DNA of 64,000 nt from Branchiostoma floridae (taxonomy: Eukaryota > Chordata > Leptocardii > Amphioxiformes > Branchiostomatidae). Location: assembly GCF_000003815.2 (NCBI RefSeq), contig NC_049994.1, positions 1,770,643 to 1,834,642 of the forward strand, written 5' to 3'. Below, one piece after another: positions 25,501-34,976 of the stretch (within the stretch, counting starts at the first letter, position 1; each line of letters opens with the position of its first letter). The position numbers were made by a program, and so were the translations under genes. The notes below the pieces were generated by a model, which saw only the letters and a list, made by a program, of their open reading frames with translations, did not search any database and was not told the origin of the DNA.

Positions 25501-28500
25501 ACTTTGAAGTAGAGAGCATAAGAGCTTACCCGTGTGGGAAAGATACTGTAAATCTAAAGCGAAGGAAGACACGTTCTATTTCCAATTGTTTACTTAATCG
25601 ATATAAAAGAAATGCAGTTGCATTGTTTGAAGACAACAGACTACCAAACTTCCTTACATTCATGAAGAAAAGTACAAGATCAAGCCAGACGTGCTGAAGA
25701 ATGCCAGCCGTCCCATCCCCCTCTATGGGCGTGCCAACTGGGAAGCCATGAAGCAAGACATGGAAACACTTCAGCAGGACTTCACAAATTCGGAAGACAC
25801 ATCGACAGAAGAACTGTGGCAGAAGTTCAAGTTAGCACTGAAAGGTAGTATGGATAAACACATTCCAACCAAGAAACCTAGACAAAAGGAATCCCTTCCC
25901 TGGTTGACCCCAGACATCCGTCGTCTCATTAGAAAGCGAGACAGGCTCTACAGGAAGATGAAGAAAAGTGGCAACCTGGACATGCGGAGAGAAGTCAAGA
26001 AACTGAGCAGAGAGATCAGGAAGCAGATGCGGCGCTCCTACTGGAGATACACCGAGCACCTGTTCTCTCCCACCAGCTCAGAAGAAAGCCCCAGATCTAG
26101 TCAGAAGAGATTCTGGACCTACGTGAAGCACCAGCGCTCCACCACCACTGGCGTACCTGCCCTAAAGTCTAACGGTAAGCTCATCACCGACCCTAAACAA
26201 AAGGCTGAGTTACTGAACAACCAGTTCTACACTGCGTTCAGCGAAGGTACCGCATACACAGCATCAGAGTTCAAGGATCGGTGCTCAATGCCTGACTCCC
26301 GTGATGACTTTCCCTCTATGGATGACATCACGATCAGTACCAAAGGCATTGAGAAGCTCCTGGCAAGACTCAACCCCACCAAAGCAGCAGGCCCAGATGG
26401 CATCACTCCACGCGTGCTGAAAGAGCTGGCCACAGAACTCTCCCCCATACTCACCACCATCTACAAGTCGTCGCTACACACAGGCCAGGTACCCAAGGAC
26501 TGGAAGGAAGCATTGGTGACCCCAGTGTTTAAAAAGGGAGAACACTACAAGGCGTCCAACTACCGCCCCATCTCCCTCACCAGCGTTCCTGCCAAAATCC
26601 TTGAACACGTCCTTGTCAGTGCCATCATGCATCACCTTGAATCGAACAGCATCCTGTCCACTCAACAACACGGCTTCCGCAAACACCGCTCCTGCGAGAC
26701 TCAGCTCCTCGAGTTCGTCGAGGAAGCCTCCTCAGCCATGGAGAGCGGCGTTGCTACTGATGTCATCATCATGGACTTTCAAAAGGCATTCGACAGAGTG
26801 AATCACAGCCTCCTCGTACACAAGTTAGACCACTATGGGATCAGAGGACACACCAACAGCTGGATAGCGAACTTCCTCAGTGATCGTAAGCAGGCTGTGG
26901 TGGTCAACGGTTCCCAGTCAAGCTACGTGGACGTGAGGTCGGGAGTCCCACAGGGCACGGTGTTGGGGCCGTGTCTATTCCTCACGTACATTAACGACCT
27001 TCCGCAGAGGATCTCCTCCCCCTCCCGACTGTTTGCTGATGACACTGCTGTATACCGGATGATTACTTGCCCTGAAGATACATCAAAGTTGCAAGAAGAC
27101 CTAGACAAGCTAGAAGTCTGGGAGAGCGAGTGGGATATGGCCTTCCACCCAGACAAGTGCAGCCAGCTGCCCTTGACGCGTGCCAGAAAGCCTCTAAATG
27201 CTCACTCCAGTTACCAACTTCACAACCACACCCTTGAAAGAGTTCCCACAGCCAAGTACCTTGGACTTACACTGCAGACCGACCTTTCCTGGGGCACACA
27301 TATTGAGAACACCTACTCAAAGGCAAATAGAATGTTGGGTTTCCTAAGACGCAACTTACGAGTCTGCTCCAGCAAGACCAAGGAGCTGGCGTACAAAGCA
27401 CTGGTCCGTCCAGTTGTGGAGTACGCCAGCTCCGTCTGGGATCCCCACACCAGCCGTGACATTAGCAAGTTAGAAAAGATCCAGCGCAGGGCTGCGCGTT
27501 TCGTCCAGAACCGACACAGAAACACCTCTAGTGTCTCTGACATGCTAAACCAACTTCAGTGGGCTTCTCTTCAAGATCGGCGCCGCCACACCAGACTGGC
27601 GATGATGTACAAGATTGTCCACAACCTAGCAAGTGTGCGATGCGTAGCCTTAAAGCCCCTGCCCTACAACAACGTGTACAGAAGCCGGAGAGGCCATAAC
27701 CAACAACTCCAACACATTCCCTGCCGTACTAACTACAGACTCAATTCATTCTTCCCGCGGACTATCCGCGAATGGAACACTCTGCCCAAAGACATCATCG
27801 AATCCCCGTCCTTGACCACTTTTACCTCAAAGCTGACCCGTACTCCATCTTCTATCTAGCCTAATGAACAGTGGCGACCTTTGACCCGACTTGTCAATTA
27901 TTGCCAATCCCTTGGCAGTTGGACAATATCGGAAGAAGAAGAAGAAGAAAAAACTAAACTTTTCCCCTATAATCTCAGACCCAAAATATTAGTACAGACA
28001 AAAGGAAGGTTTTTCGTCTTTCTCTGTTTGCAAAAAAGAAGGCAACCCCTGTTTGTCTACATATAGCCAACACAACTGTTTGTTTAGTCTATACTGTTAA
28101 TAACTTTTCAGTGTCATTTGTGAATGACTGTTTCTAATGTTCCTACCTTGTACTTGCAATTAGCCTTCGGGCATGGACTTGAAAAAACAAAACATCTTTC
28201 ATGACAATTTTTGATATCTGATGCTCACAAATGCATTAAGGATGTGTAAAAAAGAACCTCACTCATTTGTATCTTCTGCAAGAAAGCAGAAGATGTGCTG
28301 TCCACGCTGTGACAGTGCAGGTGTCCACGTGATGTTCACGTGGGCCCGCTGGGGGTTGTTGGGGTCAGTTCGAAGCTCTGATTTGGTCAGACCCGGTGGT
28401 GACACAGTCAAGATTTCTGCAATCCTGCAGAATAACATTTTAAAAAATCTATTCTCTGTAATACGCCAAAAAAGCAGTTTGGATGTCTAACCTTCATCGA

Positions 28501-31500
28501 CGTTTTCTCTGCAAAATTAAAAAAAAAAAATTCAAAGCTAGTACAACAACAGTAGCAACAACATTTCCCTTTGCTTGAAATGAAACGAAATGTTTAATCA
28601 TCAAAGTTAACGGTAGTCAACATCGATTAACCTCAAGCCAGGACGTGTATATACCAGAACCTTATTGCACGACAATTGTACATGGTACAAAGTATGGCAA
28701 CGACTTTTACACAAAGTACGAAAAAAGGTGTATAAAATAAGACTTAACATCATAATCAACATAACAAGAAAGGCTAACACAAGTCTTTGATATATTGTAA
28801 CAATCTTATTAACATAACAAGAAGGGCTAATACAAGTCTTTGATATAGTGTTACAATCGAGTTGCACTAATCATGAGTTTCAGTACTCTTTCTAATAGCG
28901 AAGCAGTCTTTGATATAATTGCCTATCTTTGCATTATGGGAGTTGTGGCATCTAAAGATATATACAAATCTGCCCGTAGCATCGAGTCTCTTGAAATCTG
29001 CTGTACATGTGAAAAGTGTGAATCAATTTCTTGTTTTTAGAATATAAAACAATGAGAACGGAGCAAAACATACCTGGCGAAAGATTTGAGAGCCTCTGCT
29101 TCGATTGAAGTGCGGTAAGTTTGCCCGTTGTCAATGGCGACACACTCCCGGTCCTGTGGTGTGGACCCAACCAGCTGCGGATGCTCATGACACTGACTGT
29201 GGGCTGTGTAAACTGTGCGCGGGGATCGAAGTTAATAGTAAATGAATTTATAGTTAATAGTAAAAGACCTTTTATTGCCACAGTGTGCTAAGTATATACT
29301 ATGCATGTTTGTCTACAATACATATCCCCATCCCCCAACGACCCATATGTCAAGAGAATAGGTTAGTAGGTAGGTAGGCTTTAGACCCCCCCCCCTTTCC
29401 AATAGACGGCGATCGCGCTGCGCTCTTACTGCGACCTAAATCGGATATGTGTAACCTTCGATTTCACACTAGGTATATCATAAAAAAAGTAAAAAGACAA
29501 GAAAACACCAAAGCAAACTAAAAGAGATTCGTTTTTTTTTTCTTTACAGTTGAGCGATCTATCAAATTTGAGGTCGCAGAGAGAGCGCGGTGAGAGCGCC
29601 TTCCTATTGTAAGGGGGTATTACTAACCGTGAACTAGAAACTGGAGTGGAATACGGCTCAATGGAGTTCCCCAGGTGGTCGCTTCTGTCGGTGCACTCGC
29701 GCCAGATTCATAGCCCCAATACCCTCCCTCCGTAGTCATGTCCTCCGGGGACCTGCTAACACGTGTAGGTGCAGTCGTAGCGGGTGCTGCTGGGATGGGA
29801 TAATCTTCCATAACAAGGGAAATCGCGTACCATCCGGGCCAGAGGTACCCAAGGGACGTGTCGTAGGTAATGACGCAGTTTTCCTGAGAGAGAAAAAAGT
29901 TAATTACTTATAGAAAGTTTTGTTACAAATTCATGCCCATGGGGCTAATTGCAAGTGAACAAAATCAAATACATGAAATGACTGAAAACAGTTAAATGAT
30001 TTGAATTCTCACATACAAAGATTTTCTGATGGTATGCACAAATAGAGTATCGAATACGATTCTAAACTTACATTACTATTGCGGGGTTTGGTTTCTTCTT
30101 CGAAAACAGTTGTAAGTCATTTGTTTCATCTTAAGACAACTGGTGTTCCTTTTCAACTTGCAAAAAGTTGATTTCATAGGGCCCAGTATATAAAGAACAT
30201 TTCATAGAGAGCCCAGTATATACAGAACAAGACATGTTATGTTCAATGAAGGGAGACCATTCAGTGAAACATATAAACTCCAATATGGCAAAACATCGCT
30301 GCCCAAAACTCAAGATGCAACGTTAGCCCTTCAAATGTTGAAATAAGCAAAGGTCAATAGTTGGATAGGAGGTCAGAAGAAATGACATGAGACGCGCATC
30401 TCGAGAACATTTCAAACTGCCGGTGAGAGAGAGAGAGGGAGAGAGAGAGAGAGACAGGGAGAGAGAGAGAGAGGGGGGAAGGGAGGCAGACAGACAGATA
30501 GAGGGAGGGAGAGAGAGAGACAGAGAGGGAGAGAGAGAGAGAGGGGGGAAGGGAGGCAGACAGACAGATAGAGGGAGGGAGAGAGAGAGAGAGAGGGAGA
30601 GAGAGAGAGGGGGGGAAGGGAGGCAGACAGACAGACAGAGGGAGGGAGAGAGAGAGAGAGAGGGAGAGAGGGGGGAAGGGAGGCAGACAGACAGATAGAG
30701 GGAGGGAGAGAGAGAGACAGAGAGGGAGAGAGAGAGAGAGAGTTGAGAGAGATGCATTTTATTTACGTGTAGTATGTATCTTACAGTAATTGTAAGCGTG
30801 TCTGCAAAGTTTTTGATTGAACCTCCTTTGTACTGCCCTATGCTTCTGACGGTTATCTTGAAATTAACTTAGTCACGCATAACAGTTCAAGTTAAACATT
30901 GAATTGAGATAGTCAAGTCTCATGAAGATTTGTACCTTTGACGAATTTGGTGTGGTACAATTCGCAGTAGACTTTGATCCTCCCTCGAATATAAAATACT
31001 AGTAATGGTGTCTTTTTCATGTTTTGACAGTTTTACCTAGCCCGTGCACGGTGTCAGCACGATCAGTAATATAGGCCATACCTCATCAAGGGTCGAGAAC
31101 GGCAGTGGATCGCACACTCCGCCACACTCTGCGGTCACAGCACCGTACCTGCACCTCACCCGGTCTCCGTCAGGGTCCTCTGACGGAATACGGATAACCG
31201 TGTCGCAGTTGCGCTGGACCCTGGTAGTATAAACGAGTAACATTTGTCAAGATACGGTTATGTCATTACTGTAGTCATTAGTGTCATACAACACTTCAAA
31301 CCAAAGTATTACAATAAAAATTCAGTCCCTTGTCTATATTGCTCCAGAGAAAGGCACACTGACAAATGACTACTGCTGTCTGAATGCTACCTTTTGCTAT
31401 GGTATGTGTCGACTTCAGAAAGAAAGACTTAGTGACAGCAGAAGCCTTGTAATCTGTACTTAAAAAAGCAATTGACCGAATGGTATTGTATCTTGAGAAC

Positions 31501-34500
31501 GTACAGCAAGACTTTCCGTTCAATGAANNNNNNNNNNNNNNNNNNNNNNNNNNNNNNNNNNNNNNNNNNNNNNNNNNNNNNNNNNNNNNNNNNNNNNNNN
31601 NNNNNNNNNNNNNNNNNNNNNNNNNNNNNNNNNNNNNNNNNNNNNNNNNNNNNNNNNNNNNNNNNNNNNNNNNNNNNNNNNNNNNNNNNNNNNNNNNNNN
31701 NNNNNNNNNNNNNNNNNNNNNNNNNNNNNNNNNNNNNNNNNNNNNNNNNNNNNNNNNNNNNNNNNNNNNNNNNNNNNNNNNNNNNNNNNNNNNNNNNNNN
31801 NNNNNNNNNNNNNNNNNNNNNNNNNNNNNNNNNNNNNNNNNNNNNNNNNNNNNNNNNNNNNNNNNNNNNNNNNNNNNNNNNNNNNNNNNNNNNNNNNNNN
31901 NNNNNNNNNNNNNNNNNNNNNNNNNNNNNNNNNNNNNNNNNNNNNNNNNNNNNNNNNNNNNNNNNNNNNNNNNNNNNNNNNNNNNNNNNNNNNNNNNNNN
32001 NNNNNNNNNNNNNNNNNNNNNNNNNNNNNNNNNNNNNNNNNNNNNNNNNNNNNNNNNNNNNNNNNNNNNNNNNNNNNNNNNNNNNNNNNNNNNNNNNNNN
32101 NNNNNNNNNNNNNNNNNNNNNNNNNTTTAATATTGATACTATGAATTGAGTTATGTATCAAACTCGTGTACTTATATCATTCTGAAACTGCATTTTGTGA
32201 TTTATACCAATCAACTTCTAACATGTCATGTAAACCCGTTTTTTTTTGGGGGGGGGGGGGCGAAATCGCTAAAGGGGGGCGAGGTAGGGGGGCGTTATTT
32301 GTCGTACGTTTTATTGGGAGCGTGGAACCTCACGGCTTTCCGACAAGTATTTTCACCTATGTAAGGAGCAGGGTGTAAAGTGCCTATCCGAAAGGCAAAT
32401 GCATTTTGGCGTACAGCTAGCTACAGGGCACTGGATAAACTACACACAGAGACTATAGGTTTCCAAAGAGCGGCTCAATCTGGAACTTCATGATAACTAA
32501 CGGTCCGTACTCGGCTCGACTCTGCTGTAACATACGGTACGGTTTATGATAAAGGGCCTGGAATACCAGTCGCGCGTATCATATACTTTCCCATATCATA
32601 AACTTTCCTCTCGGACTAATTGTACTTACCTGTATATAGGTGAGCTTGCTGTGATGGGAGATGAGTTGGGCTTGCCGGTGTCTGACCTGGCATCAAGTTG
32701 CACGTGAGTCTCCACGTGCCAACGGGGATCATGTGAGGAGCCATCTGGACGCCGTACCGTGATCCAGCAGCAGTAGCCGGATTGTCTACATAAACATTAT
32801 AGTTCATACTTTTAATACCTGAGACTGTAACTAGGTATGCCTGGTAGAAAGCGAACTTGTAAATACGTCAATGAAGGTTAGACAGAGAGAGAGGGAGAGA
32901 GACAGAGACAGTGAGACACAGAGTGAGACACAGAGAGAGACAGAGAGAGACGGAGAGACATAGACGGAGAGGCATAGACAGAGACATAGACAGAGAGAGA
33001 AACAGAAAGAGACAAAGAGGTACAGAGAGACACAGAGAGAGGCAGAAAGAGGGAGAAAGAGAGAGAAATAGAAAGGCAGAGAGACACAGAGAGAGAGAGT
33101 GAGAGACAGAGAGGAAGAGAGTGAGAGAGAGAGAAAGGGAGAGGGGGAGGGAGTGAGAGCATATTTTTAAGTATATTGTGTTCGGAACTTTGCAGCTAAG
33201 TGTTGAAAGAGATGCTTGTACATTACTAAATGTTTTCCGGTGCTGGGAAATGTCATGCTGAACGAATCTTCGCCCTGCTGCCAGTCTTCCACGACACTGA
33301 AGTCCGTACAGTAGTATGATGCCTGTCGTTGCCATCCTGATGTCGATTTCCAATGCCCAAGTCCACTTAGTCGAGTCCTGCTGTCAATGGTGTTCTGGTA
33401 ACATTTCGTATGAGATGACCACGACCGTCTCCAGCCAATCCGATAAGTGAAGGTTACCTTTGGCAAAGCAAATCAAAGAAAGGAAGAAATAATTAAAATC
33501 AACAAGGACTCTAGATTTAACTGTAATACCAATTCGATTCATAAGGNNNNNNNNNNNNNNNNNNNNNNNNNNNNNNNNNNNNNNNNNNNNNNNNNNNNNN
33601 NNNNNNNNNNNNNNNNNNNNNNNNNNNNNNNNNNNNNNNNNNNNNNNNNNNNNNNNNNNNNNNNNNTTAAACCTTACTAAGGCCACAGGAAGTGAATCTT
33701 ATGGATGACATCCTCTGCAGACTGCAAAAATAGTGCGATAGGGCGAAAAAAAACCAAGATGGTTGAAAAAAACAACATGGCTACATTTTCAAAAAAAGGC
33801 ACCATAAAGTTGTGATGAATGTTGTAACAAGAATTAAAGGGACAAAACATGGTATCAGAGCCAACAAGACATTCATACCTGTATTCAAGACATGTGCTGT
33901 TGTGGTAAAAGTGACACTAGTGTGGTAGACTGGCATCAGCAACAAATTTAGTAACCACACTCATGGCTTTCATATTGGTGTCAGTTTTACAACTACCCAA
34001 TAAGTTTCATTTCTACAACTACAGCCCTGGGTACCTTGCATGTGTCACTTCTACAAGTACAATCATTAGGCTACAATACAACGTATTTGTTCATTTTTGC
34101 TCTTTATGCGCGCGCTAATGTCATCCATAAAATTTACTTGCTGTGGCCTAATGGCAAAATATAAAACTCTGTGTACGTCCATTTTTCATGCTGACAAATT
34201 CAGTTCAACCTTTATCCAGAAAAGCTTATTCCAACACAGGTCAACTTTTAATCAACGTTTTGTTGTTATCATAGTTCTTTTCCTTCAGCCTTCAGACGGG
34301 AACAGACAAATTATGCCATATCGTAAGCGGCATGTTTAGGTGTAATTTTACCTCCAACTTCGAAGCTCTGTTACAGTACCGTAACTCGCTGCTAGGAGGC
34401 CAAACTTACACTTCCTGCCTTAATAACTATCCACTACCAAAAATCATGTACCCGGAATATACATCTCGGTGCAGTACCGAAGGAAAATGCAAGGTGAGAC

Positions 34501-34976
34501 ATTTTTTTAACTTGACCTTTGTTTACACAACTGCTACTCAAATACCAGAAATTATGAAAATCCATCTACACATTCTCGAGTTATGCTCATGCCTAACCTT
34601 TATCTGTTAGGTAACCTTTATCCCCTTTTTAAAAACAATTTATTTAGGAATATCAAGTCGACAGATGGTGGTTTCAAACTGCAATATTTTGAAAACAGTA
34701 CAATCTGAAACTACCGTCCTTTGACTTGATAGCCTTCTATACCCTGTTTAGCAACACAACGTTTAAAGGTTACCCCGCGGATAAAGGTGAACTAACGTTA
34801 CAGACCAAGACAATGGCATTACAAGAAACATAACCTTCTTGATGAAGGTAATTATTTACGAGAATCTGTGGTCTTACCACGTTTCCATCAGCCTTCCACG
34901 ATATGGTGGCTCCACGGAAATGAGAGCTCCGTGCCAGGCCGACCAGCAGGACGGCAGCGCACAGAACCTTCAGCAT
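5919..34976 (-). CDS. Mosaic type I membrane protein: Big_5-like, EGF, VWD, FN3, ZP, SEA (33 coding exons)
   Basis: Spliced model made by matching GT-AG sites, reading phase and domain continuity. Exons in transcript order: 34976-34878, 33457-33222, 32785-32630, 31220-31082, 29883-29628, 29212-29074, 28424-28263, 25329-25289, 25040-24946, 24177-23905, 23494-23387, 22993-22752, 22112-21981, 21336-21188, 20336-20029, 18946-18747, 18267-18111, 17665-17538, 16810-16675, 16172-15903, 15279-15098, 14509-14337, 13921-13819, 13270-13131, 12847-12751, 12036-11853, 11235-11137, 10612-10484, 8676-8564, 7948-7726, 7069-6923, 6398-6267, 6025-5919 (TGA 5921-5919). They total 5255 nt, one short of 1752 codons because of a frameshift in exon 10. 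The product looks like a secreted or surface matrix protein that could polymerise through its ZP domain and be cut at several sites. I recognise the modules but no named orthologue. VWDE-like, tectorin-like and uromodulin-like proteins share parts of it. Confidence 0.88.
7503..7582. repeat. (TG)n microsatellite
   Basis: About 80 bp of mostly alternating TG, with minor interruptions, in the intron between exons 31 and 30 of gene 1. Confidence 0.95.
7726..8676 (-). CDS. Exons 29-30: SEA domain with GSVVV autoproteolysis motif
   Basis: Exons 8676-8564 and 7948-7726 encode residues 1512-1623. The fold signature is an N-terminal strand (CSIRLRALQFTPDL), a helix (AAYMALVTKVTQTVEETFL), a strand ending LGFRRG-SVVVDMRL, a second helix (MTAAFRDAVV) and the closing strand. 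GSVVV at 7876-7862 (residues 1574-1578) is the canonical SEA self-cleavage sequence known from MUC1-type mucins, where the chain breaks between Gly and Ser but the halves stay associated. No residue of the motif is altered. Confidence 0.9.
8924..10351. mobile_element. 1.43-kb terminal-inverted-repeat element, non-autonomous
   Basis: The left end TGCCTAGGTTACACATAGCC (8924 on) and right end GGCTATGTGTAACCTAGGCA (to 10351) are exact inverted complements. The similarity continues through a further GGCTCCCGA block. Both flanks are TA, which could be a 2-bp target duplication of the Tc1/mariner type. The interior is rich in GTCGGCTG and GTTCGGCTG repeats and encodes nothing recognisable. A LINE 3' fragment (about 9640-10175) is nested inside. 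It sits in the intron between exons 29 and 28 of gene 1. Confidence 0.85.
9642..10175 (+). mobile_element. Nested LINE 3' fragment (RT C-terminus and tail)
   Basis: One open frame (9642-9974) reads ECKPIERVQKRACRIILGQ, LTSLTQRRHDLC and LYRSPTYRDWFPP, the C-terminal region after the RT palm in CR1/Jockey-like LINEs. The 3' part ends AATAAACCTGTC followed by (ATTC)n. It is truncated at its 5' end, as is usual for target-primed insertions, and interrupts the surrounding inverted-repeat element. Confidence 0.75.
10484..11235 (-). CDS. Exons 27-28: two EGF-like modules
   Basis: Exon 11235-11137 gives ECPGECHEHAVC and TCVCEDGWVGNGVHC. Exon 10612-10484 gives DWCSIITCD, RCRNTPGSYACECQPGF and NGRCQ. 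Each is phase 1-1 and has six cysteines. The second resembles the Asn-hydroxylation/calcium-binding EGF type (NTPGSYACEC) but lacks the clear leading D-x-[DN]-E motif. They lie between the ZP cleavage site and the SEA domain. Confidence 0.87.
11690..11822 (+). mobile_element. LINE 3' UTR remnant with (ATACAG)n tail
   Basis: The GGTCGTTCGGTGTAACATAG block ends in TATAAAGATACAGATACAG. The same block in reverse, with the same tail, occurs at 35105-35205, which marks a repeated family. It lies in the intron just downstream of exon 26. Confidence 0.5.
11853..15279 (-). CDS. Exons 21-26: zona pellucida (ZP) domain with RRRR cleavage site
   Basis: Exons 15279-15098, 14509-14337, 13921-13819, 13270-13131, 12847-12751 and 12036-11853 encode a bipartite ZP module, residues 1143 to about 1395. 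ZP-N has LTCDPSYMRV, LRDPNCRA and LNGCGT. The linker and ZP-C have PFRCDYV, SFTFSMNLY, HMLYFSVAVDS, FVENCKATP, YGIRAFRFI and YLHCDVMVC. Tectorin, uromodulin and cnidarian ZP proteins share this layout. Just after the last ZP cysteines, SSRRRREAP (RRRR at 11952-11941) is a furin-type site, where many ZP precursors are cut to allow polymerisation. A Pro/Thr-rich linker follows. Confidence 0.92.
12150..12580 (-). mobile_element. Decayed LINE C-terminal fragment
   Basis: On the minus strand, one frame reads TEHYLLHCKIYTSQRSSLLS, then SVSNIIDL and later SLLLTGSTS. This is the H-x-L-x-x-C...R...L...LLLTG pattern at the C-terminus of several LINE ORF2 families. Frameshifts break it upstream. It lies in the intron between exons 25 and 26. 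Confidence 0.5.
13560..13690 (+). mobile_element. Retroelement end with degenerate hammerhead-like motif
   Basis: GCAGCGACACCTATAGCTGC, CAATGTGAAGCAC and GTCGAAACTTCGG parallel the sequence at 44930-45030, which carries a clearer hammerhead-like core. The similarity suggests copies of one Penelope-like or related retroelement terminus. Confidence 0.4.
14105..14327 (+). mobile_element. tRNA-derived SINE next to exon 22 splice donor
   Basis: The head has polymerase III box A (TGGCGTAATTTAAGG, 14112) and box B (GGGTTCGAATATCC, 14154) at tRNA spacing. A CA-rich tail (ACAATACAAACAAAGGC) ends near 14327. The related head GTGGCGTAAT with GGTTCGA recurs at 15.44 kb. Confidence 0.7.
15436..15760 (+). 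mobile_element. tRNA-derived SINE
   Basis: Box A (TGGCGTAATACTTTTTGG, 15442) and box B (GGGTTCGACTTCC, 15479) lie 37 bp apart in a tRNA-like head, followed by a body with GGGGCCCGTTACGTG. Located in the intron between exons 20 and 21 of gene 1. Confidence 0.65.
15903..17665 (-). CDS. Exons 18-20: two fibronectin type III domains
   Basis: The first FN3 is split over exons 17665-17538 (PEPPSDLTLL, SIVISWSAS) and 16810-16675 (AVITGLLPGTMYNISVYSY), roughly residues 965-1052. The second is a single phase 1-1 exon, 16172-15903 (VDPPTELQVV, ISVSWTLP, ATVTGLLPAVQYRITVVAV), residues 1053-1142. Both carry the conserved Trp of strand B and the Leu-Pro-x-x-x-Tyr motif of strands E-F. They act as spacers between the VWD and ZP modules. 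Confidence 0.9.
17344..17446. repeat. Inverted repeat (hairpin) in intron
   Basis: GTATCATAAGCTGTCCGAAG on the left pairs with CTTCGGCCAGCTTACGGTAC on the right. The arms are about 30 bp with a few mismatches and a spacer of about 25 bp. It is probably a small MITE. Confidence 0.6.
18111..22993 (-). CDS. Exons 12-17: VWD, C8, TIL and TILa domains
   Basis: Exons 22993-22752, 22112-21981 and 21336-21188 form a von Willebrand type D domain: WGDPHYITFDG at residues 577-587, GVCDYVLAEQC, and TCGLCGDFDGDKENDF around residue 705. Exon 15 (20336-20029) is the C8 domain (CSPALLQ, DSCVFDVCANGGD, CQNLESAARVC). Exon 16 (18946-18747) is a TIL domain with CPNTC, CACEPGFVLSGD and CVQPDDCGC. Exon 17 (18267-18111) is the short TILa/VWC-like segment that follows TIL in tectorins, zonadhesin and IgGFc-binding protein (GEVW, CSCG, CRPISC). 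The set is complete and in the usual order, which argues for a functional disulfide-rich assembly module. The GDPH motif is the sequence self-cleaved in some mucin D domains; whether it acts here is unknown. Confidence 0.9.
23387..23494 (-). CDS. Exon 11: EGF module
   Basis: A complete EGF module in one phase 1-1 exon: ECLSQPCQNGG, CVDGDKRYDCQC and APGFIGVNCE. The six cysteines have canonical C-x4-C-x5-C-x8-C-x1-C-x8-C spacing. It separates the Big_5-like module from the VWD module, an order also seen in VWDE-like proteins. Acceptor ATAG|AT and donor C|GTGAGT are clear. Confidence 0.88.
23905..25329 (-). CDS. Exons 8-10: bacterial-Ig-like (Big_5/SbsA) module, frameshifted
   Basis: Microexon 8 (25329-25289, 41 nt) gives LTSEQRCVTLLVG and closes the N-terminal region. 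Exons 9 (25040-24946) and 10 (24177-23905) encode a beta-sandwich seen in this protein family next to EGF and VWD: RPVGRVDVAYRTEW, then RYIRVFNSS, SSDVTISSRTLRF, GNYHILIDQGAVVG and NLWTFQ. Exon 10 reads in one frame up to TLRF (about 24055) and then continues in the frame one base back (HTFQTGNYHILID). Exon 10 is 273 nt, while the flanking phases (0 in, 1 out) need 274, so a single base is missing near 24030-24056. An assembly error, a polymorphism or a recent disabling mutation could each explain it. Confidence 0.78.
24456..24560 (+). mobile_element. tRNA-like SINE head
   Basis: TGGCACAATCGGCAGAACG (box A-like) and GAGTTTGAATCCTGCC (box B-like) lie at tRNA spacing, followed by GATCTTGTGCCCCTATGAAA. 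It is embedded in a sequence related to the 38.4-39.2 kb repeat. Confidence 0.6.
25660..27955 (+). mobile_element. 5'-truncated non-LTR retrotransposon (CR1/Jockey-like) with open RT frame
   Basis: An uninterrupted frame (open from 25631, stop TAG 27857-27859) encodes a complete reverse transcriptase. Motifs in order: KAAGPDGITPRVLK, NYRPISLTS, QHGFRKHRSCETQLLEF, IMDFQKAFDRVNH, GVPQGTVLGPCLF, and the catalytic LFADDTAVY. A thumb and C-terminal region follow (LRRNLRVCSSKTKELAYKAL, VEYASSVWDPHT, IQRRAARFV). The upstream endonuclease domain is absent, so this is a typical 5' truncation. The 3' end has CTTGGCAGTTGGACAATATC and a (GAA)n tail. It lies in the intron between exons 7 and 8 of gene 1, antisense to it. 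The intact frame suggests a young insertion. Confidence 0.9.
28263..33457 (-). CDS. Exons 2-7: N-terminal SHFRG/DPDGD region
   Basis: Six exons (33457-33222, 32785-32630, 31220-31082, 29883-29628, 29212-29074, 28424-28263) encode residues 34-395. Landmarks are VTFTYRIGWR, GYCCWITV, SDTGKPNSSPITA, DPDGDRVRCR, ECGGVC, ENCVITYD, PLQFLVHVY and ITWTP. Their order matches a repeated pattern I know from cnidarian, mollusc and lancelet surface proteins that start SHFRG and continue to VWD or EGF modules. I have no domain name for it. In exons 3 and 6 the longest open frame is not the coding frame; the frame chosen is the one that keeps splice phase and family motifs. The donor of exon 2 (GTACAA) is weak. 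Exon 5 carries a Thr/Pro/Ser-rich insert (APATTAPTRV onward) that may be O-glycosylated. Confidence 0.75.
28740..28870. repeat. Two tandem 60-bp units
   Basis: CATAACAAGAAAGGCTAAC to CTTTGATATATTGTAACAAT is repeated as CATAACAAGAAGGGCTAAT to CTTTGATATAGTGTTACAAT. It lies in the intron between exons 6 and 7. Confidence 0.8.
30421..30745. repeat. GA-rich satellite with higher-order units of about 60-75 bp
   Basis: Four units of (GA)n with GGGGGGAAGGGAGGCAGACA, AGATAGAGGGAGG and further GA. Long open frames on both strands are repeat artefacts. It lies in the intron between exons 4 and 5. Confidence 0.95.
31528..32125. other. Assembly gap (598 N)
   Basis: Run of N in the intron between exons 3 and 4. 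Phase continuity from exon 3 (phase 2) to exon 4 shows that no coding exon needs to be missing here. Gaps of 100, 120 and 107 N lie at 4951, 33547 and 52792. Confidence 0.95.
32880..33166. repeat. GAGAGACA-rich simple repeat
   Basis: Nearly 290 bp of purine-rich GAGAGACA-type repeat in the intron between exons 2 and 3 of gene 1. Confidence 0.95.

Noticed and set aside
30323-30757. Ser/Leu-repeat ORF and its Arg/Glu-rich counterpart
   Set aside because: Translations of the GA-rich satellite; the same applies to 32868-33166.
31472-32161. Long ORFs of more than 200 codons around 31.5-32.2 kb
   Set aside because: Almost all codons are N from the assembly gap.
32616-32807. Open frame MNYNVYVDN... 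over gene 1 exon 3
   Set aside because: It looks plausible but is out of phase with exons 2 and 4. The alternative frame gives GYCCWITV and SDTGKPNSSPITA, which match the protein family and splice phases.
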